From positions 186,001-250,000 of the forward strand of contig CALOBW010000033.1 in NCBI GenBank assembly GCA_942491525.1: 64,000 nucleotides of DNA, in the 5' to 3' direction. The position numbers and the translations under genes are program-made. The notes beneath the pieces are model-generated. The model was given only the letters and a program-made list of their open reading frames with translations. It searched no databases and was not told the origin of the DNA. The DNA comes from CAYWBU01 sp942491525. GTDB lineage: Bacteria > Desulfobacterota > Desulfomonilia > UBA1062. Shown one piece after another: positions 25,046 to 35,500 of this stretch. Each line of letters opens with the position of its first letter. Position 1 is the stretch's first letter.

Positions 25046-27191
25046 TACGCCCCTGCAGATTAGTGTAGCGCTGCTGGGTCCGATCATTCTTAACCGCCAT
25101 CGCCAGAGCCCTCTTGGACCCCACCATCACGACCAGACGCTTACCCCGGCTGATGGCCGTATAGATCAGATTTCGCTGCAGCATCATGTAGTGCTGAGTT
25201 ACAATCGGTATGATCACCGCCGGATACTCGGAGCCCTGTGACTTATGAACCGTGACGGCATAGGCCAGGGCCACATCTTCCATCTCATTAAAATCATACA
25301 CAACATCACGGCCGTCATAGGATATGACGACCTCCTGGTCCGCACTTGATATATGAACAACTCGTCCGATATCACCGTTGTAGACCTCTTTCATGTAGTC
25401 GTTGCGCAACTGCATAACCTTATCATGGAGTTTGAAGGCGCGCTGATTAATCAGCACCTCACGCTTCTCCCGGTTGAGCATGCGCTGCAGAGAGTCATTG
25501 AGACTTCCCACACCGACCGGTCCACGATGGATGGGCGAGAGAATCTGAATATCTTTGATGGGATCCAGGGCAAAGCGCTGGGGAATATTCTCGGTGGCCA
25601 GGGCCAGGACCGTCTCCAGGACCGCTTCAGGATCTTCGCGATTGATAAAGAAAAAATCCGTATCAACGGACTGGGACAGGTCGGGCATCATGCCATGATT
25701 GATCAGATGGGCGTTGGAGATAATCATACTCTCGCCAGCCTGCCGGAATATCTCATCCAGAATCACCACCGGAATCTCGCCCGAATTGATGATATCGGCC
25801 AGCACCATCCCGGCCCCAACCGAGGGCAGCTGATCAACATCCCCCACCAGAATCAAAGAGCTAGAGGATGGAATGGCGCGCAGCAGATAGTACATCAGGG
25901 AGGTGTCGACCATGGAGGCCTCATCAACCACGATGAAGTCGGCCTCCAGCGGATTGTCGGGGCCGCGCTTGAAACCTTCACTGAGAGTATACTCCAGCAG
26001 CCGATGAATCGTGCTGGCCTCATGGCCGGCGGCCTCCCCCAAACGCTTGGCGGCCCGACCGGTAGGCGCGGCCAGCTGGATGGTGGCATGCTGCGCGTGC
26101 AGAATATTGAGGATGGCCAGCATAATGGTGGTTTTACCGGTGCCGGGCCCACCCGAAATCACGCTGACGCCGCTGCTGACCGCCATGCGCACGGCTTCCT
26201 GCTGCTTTTCGGCCAGTTCAAAGCTGAGCCCGGCCTGCACCTGCTCAATAGCGTAATCAACATCAAAGGGCGGCAGAAACTTGGGCGTATTGTGAATCGA
26301 CAGCAGCGAAGCGGCGATGCCCTCCTCGTAGCGATAGAAACGGCTCAGATAGATCACGTCGCGCTTATCAACATGATCCACCATAATCAGACGTTTGACG
26401 TTCAACTCATCCAGGGCCCCCAGCACGATCGTCTCATCCACCTTCAGGATCTCACATGACCTGGAAACCAGCTCTGCCTGCGGATAGTAGACATGCCCCT
26501 CAAGATTAAGCTGATTCAGAACATAAAGAATACCGGCCTCGGCCCGCTGCTCTGAATTACGTTCGAAGCCGAGATTCTGGGCGATGCGGTCGGCCATCAT
26601 GAAACCGATGCCCGGAATATCCATGGCCACCCGATAGGGATTCTCGGTAATCAGATTAATGGCGTCCCGGCCATAGGTGTTATAGATGCGCGCGGCATAG
26701 GCCGGCGACACCTCATAGCTCTGCAGAAAAATCATCACCTGGCGCACATCCTTGGTGTCCGACCAGGCCAACCGGATCGCCTCAGCCTTGCGCTTGCCAA
26801 TACCGGGAATTGAAGGCAGTCGGTAAGGCTCGTGCTCGAGCACATCCAGGGTCTCCACACCGAAGGACTCGACAATCTTGGCGGCCATGGACGGCCCGAT
26901 GCCCTTGATCACGCCGGAGGCCAGATAACGCTCAATCCCCTCAAGTGAGGCCGGGGCGATGGCTTTGAATGATGCAACCTTGAACTGGCTGCCATAGGTC
27001 GGATGCACACCCCAGCGGCCCTGCATGTCCAGAATCTCACCCAACATGGGCCCGCAAAGATTGCCCACCACGGTCACCAGCTCAAGCTCGCCATCCACAG
27101 CCACCTTGGCGATGGTGTAGCCGTTCTCGTCATTCTGATATGTGATTCGCTCCACCTGACCGATCAGGCGCGCGCTTGCATCCTCCAACAT
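25017..27191 (-). CDS. recD2: RecD2-type 5'-3' DNA helicase
   Basis: A 724-aa superfamily 1B helicase. It has an OB-like N-terminus (RLIGQVERITYQNDENGYTIA), tandem helix-hairpin-helix segments (IKGIGPSMAAKIVESFG, LPSIPGIGKRKAEAIR), Walker A ISGGPGTGKTTIM, Walker B IVDEASMVD, and the C-terminal YAVTVHKSQGSEYPAVI motif. RecD2 occurs in bacteria without RecBCD and takes part in replication and repair. The start has only a weak ribosome-binding site. It converges with the DUF190 gene with a 29-base overlap. Confidence 0.92.
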   Translation of the reverse strand: MLEDASARLIGQVERITYQNDENGYTIAKVAVDGELELVTVVGNLCGPMLGEILDMQGRWGVHPTYGSQFKVASFKAIAPASLEGIERYLASGVIKGIGPSMAAKIVESFGVETLDVLEHEPYRLPSIPGIGKRKAEAIRLAWSDTKDVRQVMIFLQSYEVSPAYAARIYNTYGRDAINLITENPYRVAMDIPGIGFMMADRIAQNLGFERNSEQRAEAGILYVLNQLNLEGHVYYPQAELVSRSCEILKVDETIVLGALDELNVKRLIMVDHVDKRDVIYLSRFYRYEEGIAASLLSIHNTPKFLPPFDVDYAIEQVQAGLSFELAEKQQEAVRMAVSSGVSVISGGPGTGKTTIMLAILNILHAQHATIQLAAPTGRAAKRLGEAAGHEASTIHRLLEYTLSEGFKRGPDNPLEADFIVVDEASMVDTSLMYYLLRAIPSSSSLILVGDVDQLPSVGAGMVLADIINSGEIPVVILDEIFRQAGESMIISNAHLINHGMMPDLSQSVDTDFFFINREDPEAVLETVLALATENIPQRFALDPIKDIQILSPIHRGPVGVGSLNDSLQRMLNREKREVLINQRAFKLHDKVMQLRNDYMKEVYNGDIGRVVHISSADQEVVISYDGRDVVYDFNEMEDVALAYAVTVHKSQGSEYPAVIIPIVTQHYMMLQRNLIYTAISRGKRLVVMVGSKRALAMAVKNDRTQQRYTNLQGRIRSCGKGEF

Positions 27192-27255
27192 GCGGGCGAT
27201 ACTACTGGATAATCAACAATCTGTAAACGATCCAGCAGAGTGCTGTATTTTTCAC

Positions 27256-27284
27256 TTGCCGTTTAATTTTCGCTGTTCTAAAGA
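27256..27284 (+). promoter_or_regulatory. predicted promoter of the PRTase-codB pair
   Basis: TTGCCG (27256-27261), 17 bases, TAAAGA (27279-27284). Transcription would begin near 27291, 18 bases before the ATG at 27309. Confidence 0.45.
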
Positions 27285-27308
27285 CTACAAAAACCGGAGA
27301 CAACTTTA

Positions 27309-28313
27309 ATGAATCACGAGTCACTGGAACTGAAACATAAAACTCCGGCCTGCTCCCTCTATCAACTGCCGGCCACCCCAGACACCAAACTTTCCCGTTT
27401 CATATCATCAACCCCCCAGACCAGAGCCATCTGCAACGACCCGATCATCTGCGGTGTCGAATACACCGATCTGCTGCGCGAGGCCTGTTCAGCCACCCTG
27501 GAGGCTCTGGCCAGCGAAAAGCTCTTCAGCATGCAGGAGATGGAGACGATCGTCTTTCATGTGCTGAGGGGCGGACTCAATTTTGGCCTGCGCGAAGCCC
27601 TGGCCACCGCCCATGGCTGGAACCGCCACGGATCAGCCTTCATCAGCGCCCAGCGGGCCCGCGACAGCAAGGACTCCGAAGACTGGCACATCACCGAAAG
27701 CGCCTACAAAAAGGTCTACCTGCCCAAAATTGCCACGGCCGTCCTCGGTGACGTGGTCGCCACCGGCACCAGCCTGGAACACGCCCTCCAAGAACTACTT
27801 AAAGCCGTTGATCAACAGGGCGCTCAGTTGAAATCGATCCTATTCTTCACCATCGGCGGCGAGCGTTCCGAGGAGATCATCCGTGAGATCGACGCCATCT
27901 GCATGCAGCGCTACGAGGAGTATGAGGGCTCAGCGGTCATCTACGTCGAGGGCCGCTTCGAGGTGGCCCAGATCGACACCCAACTCTCAATCCGCCTCAC
28001 CGGCACCGATCTGCTGCGCCGCGGATCACTGATGGCGCCTGAATTCATCGAGTCACAATATGCCAACCCGGCCTACCCCATCGAGCGCTGCACCATCTAC
28101 GATGCCGGTTCGCGCGCCTTCTGGCTGCCCGAATACTTTGCCGACATCCACAACTACTGGCTGCAATGCCTCAGTCTGGCCGAGTCGGGCATGAGCTTCT
28201 CTGAACTTCTGAAGGAGCGGTTTCCGGAGTTGGACGTAAGCCGCTTCAGCTCCACCAACCTGAAAGAGATCTGCCGCATGCAGATTGAAGCAATTGAAAA
28301 GATAAAGGATTAA
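27309..28313 (+). CDS. phosphoribosyltransferase-domain protein of unknown substrate
   Basis: A 334-aa cytoplasmic protein. A PRTase fold is suggested by VFHVLRGGLNFGLREAL (flexible-loop region) and by VLGDVVATGTSLEHALQELL, which matches the PRPP-binding loop (acidic/hydrophobic residues followed by DxxATGT). The C-terminal 120 residues do not match a family I know. It ends two bases before a cytosine permease-type transporter gene, so a role in nucleobase salvage is likely. CGGAG precedes the ATG. I cannot tell which base it would use, or whether it is an enzyme or a regulator. Confidence 0.6.
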   Translation: MNHESLELKHKTPACSLYQLPATPDTKLSRFISSTPQTRAICNDPIICGVEYTDLLREACSATLEALASEKLFSMQEMETIVFHVLRGGLNFGLREALATAHGWNRHGSAFISAQRARDSKDSEDWHITESAYKKVYLPKIATAVLGDVVATGTSLEHALQELLKAVDQQGAQLKSILFFTIGGERSEEIIREIDAICMQRYEEYEGSAVIYVEGRFEVAQIDTQLSIRLTGTDLLRRGSLMAPEFIESQYANPAYPIERCTIYDAGSRAFWLPEYFADIHNYWLQCLSLAESGMSFSELLKERFPELDVSRFSSTNLKEICRMQIEAIEKIKD

Positions 28314-28315
28314 GC

Positions 28316-29575
28316 ATGCAAGAAAACGACTTCTCACTGGAATCGGTCCCCCGGGAATCGCGCCGCGGCTTCTGGGCCATGTTCGTGGTCATGATGGGCT
28401 TCACCTTCTTCTCGGCCAGCATGTGGTCGGGCGGCAAGCTGGGCGTCGGTCTGACCGCCAGCCAGTTCTTTCTGGCCGTACTGGCGGGCAATCTAATCCT
28501 GGGCGCCTACACCGGAACCCTGGCCTACATCGCCAGCAAGACCGGCCTCTCAACCCATCTGCTGGCGCGCTACTCCTTCGGCGTCAAGGGTTCCTACCTG
28601 CCCTCCTTCCTGCTGGCCATCACCCAGGTCGGCTGGTTCGGTGTCGGCGTGGCCATGTTTGCCCTGCCGATCCAGAAGTTCACCGGCGAAACGTTCAGCG
28701 GCGCCAGCTTCTACCTGCTGATCGCCATCAGCGGCATCCTGATGACCGCCACGGCCTATTACGGCTTCAAGGCCCTCACCATTCTCTCATCAATTGCGGT
28801 GCCGGCCATCGCCATCCTGGGCTTCTTCTCGGTCGGCAGAGCCGTCAACGAAGCCGGCGGTATGGAGTTCTTCATGGGTCTCAATCCCAGCGAACCCCTG
28901 GGCATGAGCGTGGCCATCGGCATCTGCGTGGCCTCCTTCATTTCGGGCGGCACCCTGACCCCGGACTTCACCAGATTTGCCAAGAACAAGAGAGTTGCCG
29001 TCAGCACCACCGTGCTGGCCTTCTTCATCGGCAACTCGCTGATGTTCATCTTCGGTGCCGTCGGATCAGCATTCTATCAGCAGGCCGACATCTCAGAGGT
29101 GCTCTACCTGCAGGGCCTGATCATCCCGGCCATGCTGCTGCTGGGGCTCAACATCTGGACCACCAACGACAACGCCCTCTATGCCTCAGGACTGGGCTTC
29201 GCCAACATCACCGGCCTGCCCAAGAGGTACATCGTCATCTTCAACGGCCTGCTGGGCACGGTGCTGGCCATGTACCTCTACAACAACTTCGTGGGCTGGC
29301 TGGCCCTGCTCAACACCATGCTGCCGCCCATCGGCGCCATCATCATGACCGACTACCTGCTGCGCGGTAGCTATCGTGAATTTAGCGAGCATGAGTTCAA
29401 GAGTGTGCGTCCGACGGCCATCATCGGCTGGGCCAGCGGCGCAGCGGCGGCCAAGTTTATAACGATCGGCATTGCCCCCATCAACGGACTGCTGACCGCC
29501 TTTGTGGTCTATCTGGTGGCCGAGAAGATCAGCGAAGTGACCGGCGCGAATGAGCCGGAAGCGGCTCTGGACTAA
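28316..29575 (+). CDS. codB: NCS1-family nucleobase permease (cytosine permease-like)
   Basis: A 419-aa membrane protein with about twelve hydrophobic segments. The pattern GARYSFG-like ARYSFGVKGSYLPSFLLAIT, then QVGWFGVGVAMFAL and GGTLTPDFTRFAKNKR, is that of NCS1 transporters such as CodB, which take up cytosine or related bases with a cation. AAGGATT precedes the ATG. It is translationally close to the PRTase gene (two bases) and ends before a terminator at 29586-29607. The substrate assignment as cytosine is by family only; no deaminase gene follows. Confidence 0.8.
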   Translation: MQENDFSLESVPRESRRGFWAMFVVMMGFTFFSASMWSGGKLGVGLTASQFFLAVLAGNLILGAYTGTLAYIASKTGLSTHLLARYSFGVKGSYLPSFLLAITQVGWFGVGVAMFALPIQKFTGETFSGASFYLLIAISGILMTATAYYGFKALTILSSIAVPAIAILGFFSVGRAVNEAGGMEFFMGLNPSEPLGMSVAIGICVASFISGGTLTPDFTRFAKNKRVAVSTTVLAFFIGNSLMFIFGAVGSAFYQQADISEVLYLQGLIIPAMLLLGLNIWTTNDNALYASGLGFANITGLPKRYIVIFNGLLGTVLAMYLYNNFVGWLALLNTMLPPIGAIIMTDYLLRGSYREFSEHEFKSVRPTAIIGWASGAAAAKFITIGIAPINGLLTAFVVYLVAEKISEVTGANEPEAALD

Positions 29576-29585
29576 TCAGAAATTG

Positions 29586-29607
29586 GCGGGGCGAAAGCCC
29601 CGCTTTT
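29586..29607 (+). terminator. rho-independent terminator of the codB operon
   Basis: GCGGGGC, loop GAAA, GCCCCGC, then TTTT. The convergent DUF3124 gene ends inside the T run. Confidence 0.85.
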
Positions 29608-30073
29608 ACTTATTAAATTCTCTGATAACCTTGGCCTGGGAATCCAGCGAGATGCCCTGTCCCTGTTTAAACCCAATCATCAGACACTCAACAATCGGCG
29701 CATTGATGGCCTTGTCGGCCTGCCAGCGCACGATGAAGTTGGCGCCCACCCCGGCCTTGACCTCGTCCTCGCGGATCAGGATATGCTTGGAGGCCAGCGG
29801 GCCCAGCACAACCGGCTGACCGAAATAACGGCGCATCAGATGTCCCTCACTGTCATAATAATCGGCACTGCTGACCCTGATTGTATTGTGCATGTCAGTG
29901 TTCTGAATGCTCAAAATAACCGAGAGATTGAACGGCAGGTCCTTGGGCCCGCTGAAGAGATGCGAGTAGACCGGCACATAGAGAGTCTGTCCCTTGGACA
30001 GCGCAACTTCATCCGCCAGCAGCGGCTGAGAAAACAGGGCCAGAAAACTTAACAAAAGAACAGCTCTTTTCAT
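29606..30073 (-). CDS. secreted DUF3124 protein
   Basis: A 155-aa protein with a signal peptide (about 1-20, ending LLADE). The mature part has the DUF3124 pattern: GQTLYVPVYSHLFSG, LSVILSIQNTD, SSADYYDSEGHLMRRYF and GPLASKHILIREDE. It is probably periplasmic and mostly beta. Function unknown. AAGGGGGATCT precedes the ATG. It is the last gene of the amino-sugar operon, ten bases after the beta-helix gene, though the functional link is not clear. Confidence 0.8.
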   Translation of the reverse strand: MKRAVLLLSFLALFSQPLLADEVALSKGQTLYVPVYSHLFSGPKDLPFNLSVILSIQNTDMHNTIRVSSADYYDSEGHLMRRYFGQPVVLGPLASKHILIREDEVKAGVGANFIVRWQADKAINAPIVECLMIGFKQGQGISLDSQAKVIREFNK

Positions 30074-30082
30074 AGATCCCCC

Positions 30083-31252
30083 TTAGAGTTTGGCAACTAC
30101 GCCGTCTACTATACTCTGCAGCCAGTGACGGCCATCCAGTGAAGCGCAGTTCTTAATCGCCTCTATGTAACCGACATCAGCTTTAAGCTCGGCCAGAAAC
30201 GCATCCCTCAACTCATGATCACCACTGAAATCGGCAAGCCCGCCCAGGCGATACTTCATCATGGTCCAGCGCTCACAGAAGGCCCGCTGACCGGCCAGCA
30301 GCTCCTCGCTGAGGCCGAGCTCCTGACCGATATTGACCGAACGCTCAAGCTTTTCGGCCAGAGCCCCCAAGCGGGCGATGCGCTCTTCGACGGCCTGATC
30401 TATCTTGTCAAGGGCCCCGGCCAGCAGCGCCTGCTCCATCTCGCTGCGATAAAACTGCGAGCGCACGTGCAGATACCACTGCCGCAAAGCCAGCATGTTA
30501 GCAATGTAGCAGACCGAGTTATCAACCTTCGTCTCGATCCTGCCGTAGAGCCCGCCGGTAAAAGAGCGCTGCTTGGCCTCAACCGGAGGCACAAAGACCA
30601 TCTGGTCTTCATCCAGAATATCGCGGCGCACAATTGATCCGGCGGCCACAACCGTACCGTAGGCGATTCTGGCCGGCCCAACCAGGCCGCCCTGGCCGCC
30701 CAGGAAGATGGGCCGCCGATCAAGCATGACCCCGCCGGGAACATCGCCGACCAGCGAGGCGGTGGCCTTATCCTGATTGGGGGTGTAGTTGAAGTGGATA
30801 TAGGAGCTGCCGACCTCCGAGTGGTCCTTGCGGCTGGTGCCGCCGGCCATGAAGATATCGCAGAAATTGATCTGCGAACCCAGGGTCACAAAGGGGAAGA
30901 GGATGGTCTGCTTGAGCCCGACATTATGGGCGCCGCCCGCCTCCTCCTCCAGCAGGCAGGCATCACGCACCTGCGCTCCGGAGCCCATATTGGCGCCATC
31001 CAGAAAGGTGGAGTTTCTGAAGTAGCCGCCGTTCAAGTGAACATTGCGGCCCAGCTGACAATTTGCAACAGTTACCGGGGCCTCGCGCCCCAGCCGGCAA
31101 CCGGCCATGATCAGGGTATCCGGCCCGCTCAGCTTACAGCCCGCATGGATGGTCACATCCGGATCGATCAGATCGGGATTAAGATCAGCCGAGATCTCGA
31201 CACTCTGCGGTGCCGGGATCCGGACGCCCCGCTTCAATAGCTCATCAAGCAT
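30083..31252 (-). CDS. left-handed beta-helix (hexapeptide-repeat) protein, GlmU-like
   Basis: A 389-aa protein. The first 230 residues are hexapeptide repeats (DPDVTIHAGCKLSG, LGRNVHLNGGYFRNSTFLDGA), as in GlmU and other acyltransferases, with a GGTSRKDHSEVGSSYIHFNY segment; the rest is helical. It may provide the acetyltransferase or uridylyltransferase-linked role that follows GlmM, but no pyrophosphorylase signature is visible. It lies two bases after glmM and supports a pathway from fructose 6-phosphate to UDP-GlcNAc together with the GlmS-like gene. The exact reaction is not proven. Confidence 0.6.
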   Translation of the reverse strand: MLDELLKRGVRIPAPQSVEISADLNPDLIDPDVTIHAGCKLSGPDTLIMAGCRLGREAPVTVANCQLGRNVHLNGGYFRNSTFLDGANMGSGAQVRDACLLEEEAGGAHNVGLKQTILFPFVTLGSQINFCDIFMAGGTSRKDHSEVGSSYIHFNYTPNQDKATASLVGDVPGGVMLDRRPIFLGGQGGLVGPARIAYGTVVAAGSIVRRDILDEDQMVFVPPVEAKQRSFTGGLYGRIETKVDNSVCYIANMLALRQWYLHVRSQFYRSEMEQALLAGALDKIDQAVEERIARLGALAEKLERSVNIGQELGLSEELLAGQRAFCERWTMMKYRLGGLADFSGDHELRDAFLAELKADVGYIEAIKNCASLDGRHWLQSIVDGVVAKL

Positions 31253-31254
31253 GA

Positions 31255-32589
31255 TCAGGCCAGCTCCTGTCTGACGACCTCGGCAATCCGTTCACAGGCA
31301 TCGCTGGTGATCTCGGCCGTGGGCCCCTCAACCATCACACGACACATCTGCTGGGTGCCGGAGTAACGCACCAGCACACGCCCCTGGTCGCCCAGTTCAT
31401 TTTCAATTTTTTCGATAATCTCGAGCAGGGCCGGCACAGACTCGATGGCCGGCTTGGACTTAACATCAATATTGATCAGGATCTGAGGATAGACCTTCAT
31501 CTGATCGCGCAGTTCGGAAAGCGGCCTGTTCTCAGACAGCATTACGCGCAAAATTTGCAGGGCCGCCACCATGCCGTCGCCGGTGCTGTGGTGGTCAAGG
31601 AAGATCAGATGGCCGGAGTCCTCGCCGCCGAGCACGGCCCCGCTCTGCTGCATCTGCTCCAGCACATAGCGGTCGCCCACATCGGCGGTCAAATAGTCGA
31701 TGTCCATACGTTTGAGCGCCAGACCGAAGCCCAGGTTGCTCATGACCGTGCCGACCACCAGGTTGTTCCTAAGCCTGCCCTCACGTTTCAATGAATTGGC
31801 GCAGAGCACCAGAATCTGGTCGCCGGTCAGCACCTGTCCCTTTTCATCCACGGCAATCACGCGGTCGCCGTCGCCATCAAAGGCAAAGCCGGCCACGGCG
31901 CCATGTTTGACAACCTCGGCCGCCAGGGTTTCGGGATGCTGGGAGCCGCAACTGTCATTGATATTACGCCCGTCGGGCTCATGGAAGATGGTGATGACTT
32001 CAGCACCCAGCTCGGCAAAGGCCTCGGGGGCAACCTTGTAGGTTGCGCCATTGGAGCAGTCCAACACAACTTTCTTGCCCTCAAGCGAGTATTCGAAGGT
32101 GCTCTGCAGGAAACTGATATAACGACCGCGGGCATTATCAACCTTATGCGCTGTCCCTATATTCCCCGGCGCACTTTCAAGTTCATCTCCCAGAATGTAC
32201 TGCTCAATCAGGGCTTCGCGCTCATCGGGCAGCTTGAAGCCGTCGCCCGAGAAGATCTTGATGCCGTTATCCTCAAAGGGGTTGTGGGATGCCGAGATGA
32301 CAATGCCGGCATCGGCCCGCATGGAGCGCGCCAGATAGGCCACGCCGGGTGTGGGCATCGGTCCTAAAATAAGGACATCGGCTCCCATGGCGCAGGCGCC
32401 CGATGCACAGGCACTCTCGAGCATGTAGCCCGAGATGCGCGTATCTTTGCCGATCACGATTCTGGGGGTATGTCCCTCGCGCCTAAAGGCTAGAGCCACG
32501 GCTTTGCCGATGCGCATGGCCATTTCGGCCGTGATCGGATACTGGCCGGCTACTCCGCGAATTCCGTCTGTTCCAAAAAGTCTACCCAT
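31255..32589 (-). CDS. glmM: phosphoglucosamine mutase
   Basis: A 444-aa alpha-D-phosphohexomutase. The active-site serine lies in VISASHNPFEDNGIKIFSG; metal binding is in FDGDGDRVIAVD, sugar binding in LGGEDSGHLIF, and phosphate binding in VRYSGTQQMCRVMVEG. It converts glucosamine 6-phosphate to glucosamine 1-phosphate for cell-wall and LPS precursors. GGAGC precedes the ATG by six bases. It lies two bases after the GlmS-like gene and two bases before the beta-helix gene. Confidence 0.95.
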   Translation of the reverse strand: MGRLFGTDGIRGVAGQYPITAEMAMRIGKAVALAFRREGHTPRIVIGKDTRISGYMLESACASGACAMGADVLILGPMPTPGVAYLARSMRADAGIVISASHNPFEDNGIKIFSGDGFKLPDEREALIEQYILGDELESAPGNIGTAHKVDNARGRYISFLQSTFEYSLEGKKVVLDCSNGATYKVAPEAFAELGAEVITIFHEPDGRNINDSCGSQHPETLAAEVVKHGAVAGFAFDGDGDRVIAVDEKGQVLTGDQILVLCANSLKREGRLRNNLVVGTVMSNLGFGLALKRMDIDYLTADVGDRYVLEQMQQSGAVLGGEDSGHLIFLDHHSTGDGMVAALQILRVMLSENRPLSELRDQMKVYPQILINIDVKSKPAIESVPALLEIIEKIENELGDQGRVLVRYSGTQQMCRVMVEGPTAEITSDACERIAEVVRQELA

Positions 32590-32590
32590 A

Positions 32591-35500
32591 TCAATGCTCC
32601 AACTTGTTCTGAATCTCGGCAGCGATCACATCGGCGGCCTCACCCAGCAGATACTTCATTGAGATGCCGTTCAGCAGATCATCCTTCCAATCCAGGTTGC
32701 GCTCATCGACCATGTTTCTGATGTCATTATATTTCTCGCCCAGAACGGCAGCCCTATCCTCGCCGACCAGGGCGTCATCAAACTCAACATGGGCCAGCAG
32801 GATATGATCAATCTCATACCCCTCTCCAATCAGGGGGATAGCGATAATGCTGGCGTCATCAGACTTGCCGGCGCCCGCATATACATCACCGGTCCTGAGA
32901 ATTGACTTCTTGGTGCCCCTTACCGGTTTGGGCTCGGATATTCTGGTGTCCATCTTATTGGCAATGCCGTCACGTTTTTCTATTGAGATGATTGTGCTGT
33001 TGGAAGGCATCCCCTCCTCATCAAGACCCTTGATGGAGTAGAGGGTGTAACCATTGATCCCCTTGACGGCTCGCTGCAGACGCTTGAGGGTATAGCCATC
33101 TTTGGCCTTAAGATTCTCCATGGAGTAGCCGTGCTCAGCCAGCATATCGAAGAGAATGCCCTCAAGCTTCTCAACCTTGCGGCTTGTTCCAACAGTAACC
33201 GTCTTGGCTTGATGGCGGATGGCATCGATGGGCCGCGCCAATTCGTCAATGGCCTTACCCAGCACGAGGTCGAGCATATCAAGCGGCGATGAAGAGATCC
33301 GCTTATCCTCAAAATCGATCCAGAACTCCTCCAGCGGCAGCTTACCGGCTGCATATTTAAGCAGCAGCATGATGTCGGAGGCGGTTTCAATGCTCATGGT
33401 TGCCAGGGCACCGGATGAACGCCAGGGGTTGAACTGCTTGCTGAACTCATCAACGATGCGGTGCAGCTCACGATCCGCGAGACTCTCAAAGGTTGAGAGA
33501 CCCCGGCTGGTGTGTTCAGCCATCAAGACCGAGAGATTGGTGCGGAACTGCTTAAAAATCTCAGCCTGCTCATCAAGACTGCTGGCGGCATAGTAGCCCC
33601 AGATGTGACCGGCCAGGGTATTGAGGATAACCGAGAGCGGGAACGGCGCCCGCGGCACCTGGATGACCTCATCGGCAACCTTGTCGAAACGGAACTCGCC
33701 CTCATCGGCAATCACCACCACCCGGGCGGCGTGGGCCTTGAAAATGGCTGTATCCTTGACGATGTCTTCCAACACGATCTCGGGCGAACCGGCCGCCATC
33801 ACCAGGATCAGGGGCTCACTGGAGAGGTCGATATGTTTCTTGTCCTCGATGATATCCGAGGAGATGGTCTTGTAGCAGAGCTCACTGAGCTTGATGCGCA
33901 CCTCATCCGAGGCCACCTTATTGGTGCCGCTGCCCACAACGGCCCAGTACTTCTTGTTACGTACATGCTGCCAGGCCGTAGCCTTGATTGAATCGCGGCG
34001 GGCAATCACACGGTTCATGAGCCGCGGAATCTTCTCGAGACTGTTGAGCTCCCTGGCAATCTGACTGCCGGCGATTGAGCCGGTCAGTCTGGCAAAGTAG
34101 AGTGCCAGAACATAGCCGGCGCAGATCTGCGAGTAGAAGGCTTTGGTGGAGGCCACCGACATCTCGATATCGCGGCCGTCCGAGGTGTAGTAGACGCCAC
34201 TGGCCTTGGTGGTGATGTCGGACTGGCGGCGGTTGACGATGGCGATCACATGGGCCCCGCGCTTGGCGACCATGGCCACGGCGCGGTTGGTGTCAGTGGT
34301 GGTACCCGACTGGGTCACGGCGATCACCATGCTGTCGCTCAGATCATCATCCAGGCCGAAGCCGCTCAGATCCGAGGCGGTCTTGGCCTGCACATTGATG
34401 TGGGTGCCCTTGAGATAGATATTGAGGGCCTCGGAGATGGCGCAGCCGGCCACAGCCGCCGTGCCCTGCCCCACCACATAGATGCGGCGAATCTTGCCCG
34501 AGGCCAGCGCATCACAGGTGGCCTGCGGCACAACCTCCTCATCGAGATTGAAGGTCACTTCGCCGCCTTCAATGCGGTACTTGCCGCGCAGGGTCTTGCG
34601 GATCGAACCCGGCGCATCCAGAATCTCCTTGATCAGATAGTGCGAAAAACCGCGACGGTCAATGTCACGGGTGGTGATCTCAGCCACCTGGATATCGGCT
34701 TCGGTCAACGCAATCGGATGACCGTCATAGAAACAGGCCTCAATACCGGCCAGGTCGGCGCCTTTGTCATTGCTCAGGGTAAAGAGCTGACCGCGGGTGA
34801 CCTTGCCGTCCACCTCATGCTCCAGCTCACCATCCATCTTGATGAAGCGCGGAGTCTCCTCAACCAGGCCGTAGATCTCGGATGAGAAGGAGTACTGCTG
34901 CTCGCCCAGGCCCACATAGATGCTCTGGCCGCTGCCGCGTTGAGCAAGAAAAACTTTGCCGGGCTCCAGGTTGGACTCACACGCAATGGCGTGGGAACCC
35001 TCAAATGTGTTCAGCGCCAGGCGCATGGCCTCTTTAAGATCGTGCCCCTTACGCAGGAACTCCTCAATCTTCATCGGAATCACTTTGGTGTCGGTGGTCA
35101 CATTGGCATCCAGCTGAACGCCGTCATTTTCAAAGCCGGCTCTCAGCTCCGCATAGTTGTCGATATCACCGTTGAGGGCCACATTGATGTACCAGCTGCC
35201 ATTGCCGTAGGCCGGATAGTCCCGCTCAGAGGAGCCCTTGGCGTGATTGTTGAGCGGGTGGCAGTTGTGCTCATTGATGGCACCCACCGAAGCCCAGCGG
35301 GTGTGGGCCAGATACATCTCATCGCAGCCGGGGTAGCTCAGGAAGAAGTGCAGGATCTCGTCATCCTTCATGCTCTTACGCAGCATGCGGCAGTTGCGCC
35401 CCAGTTTACCGGTCACGGATGCGGTCTTATAGGTGAAGATCAACCCCTCGGGACTGTAACTGATGGAGCCGTTCATCAGGTCACCAGGCTGAATGCGTTT

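Noticed and set aside
25353..26459. 368-codon open frame opposite recD2
   Set aside because: It lies over the helicase Walker motifs on the other strand and has no signs of a real protein.
28423..29370. 315-codon open frame in another frame of codB
   Set aside because: Its composition (very rich in Arg, His, Gly, Pro) is that of an out-of-frame reading of a membrane protein gene.
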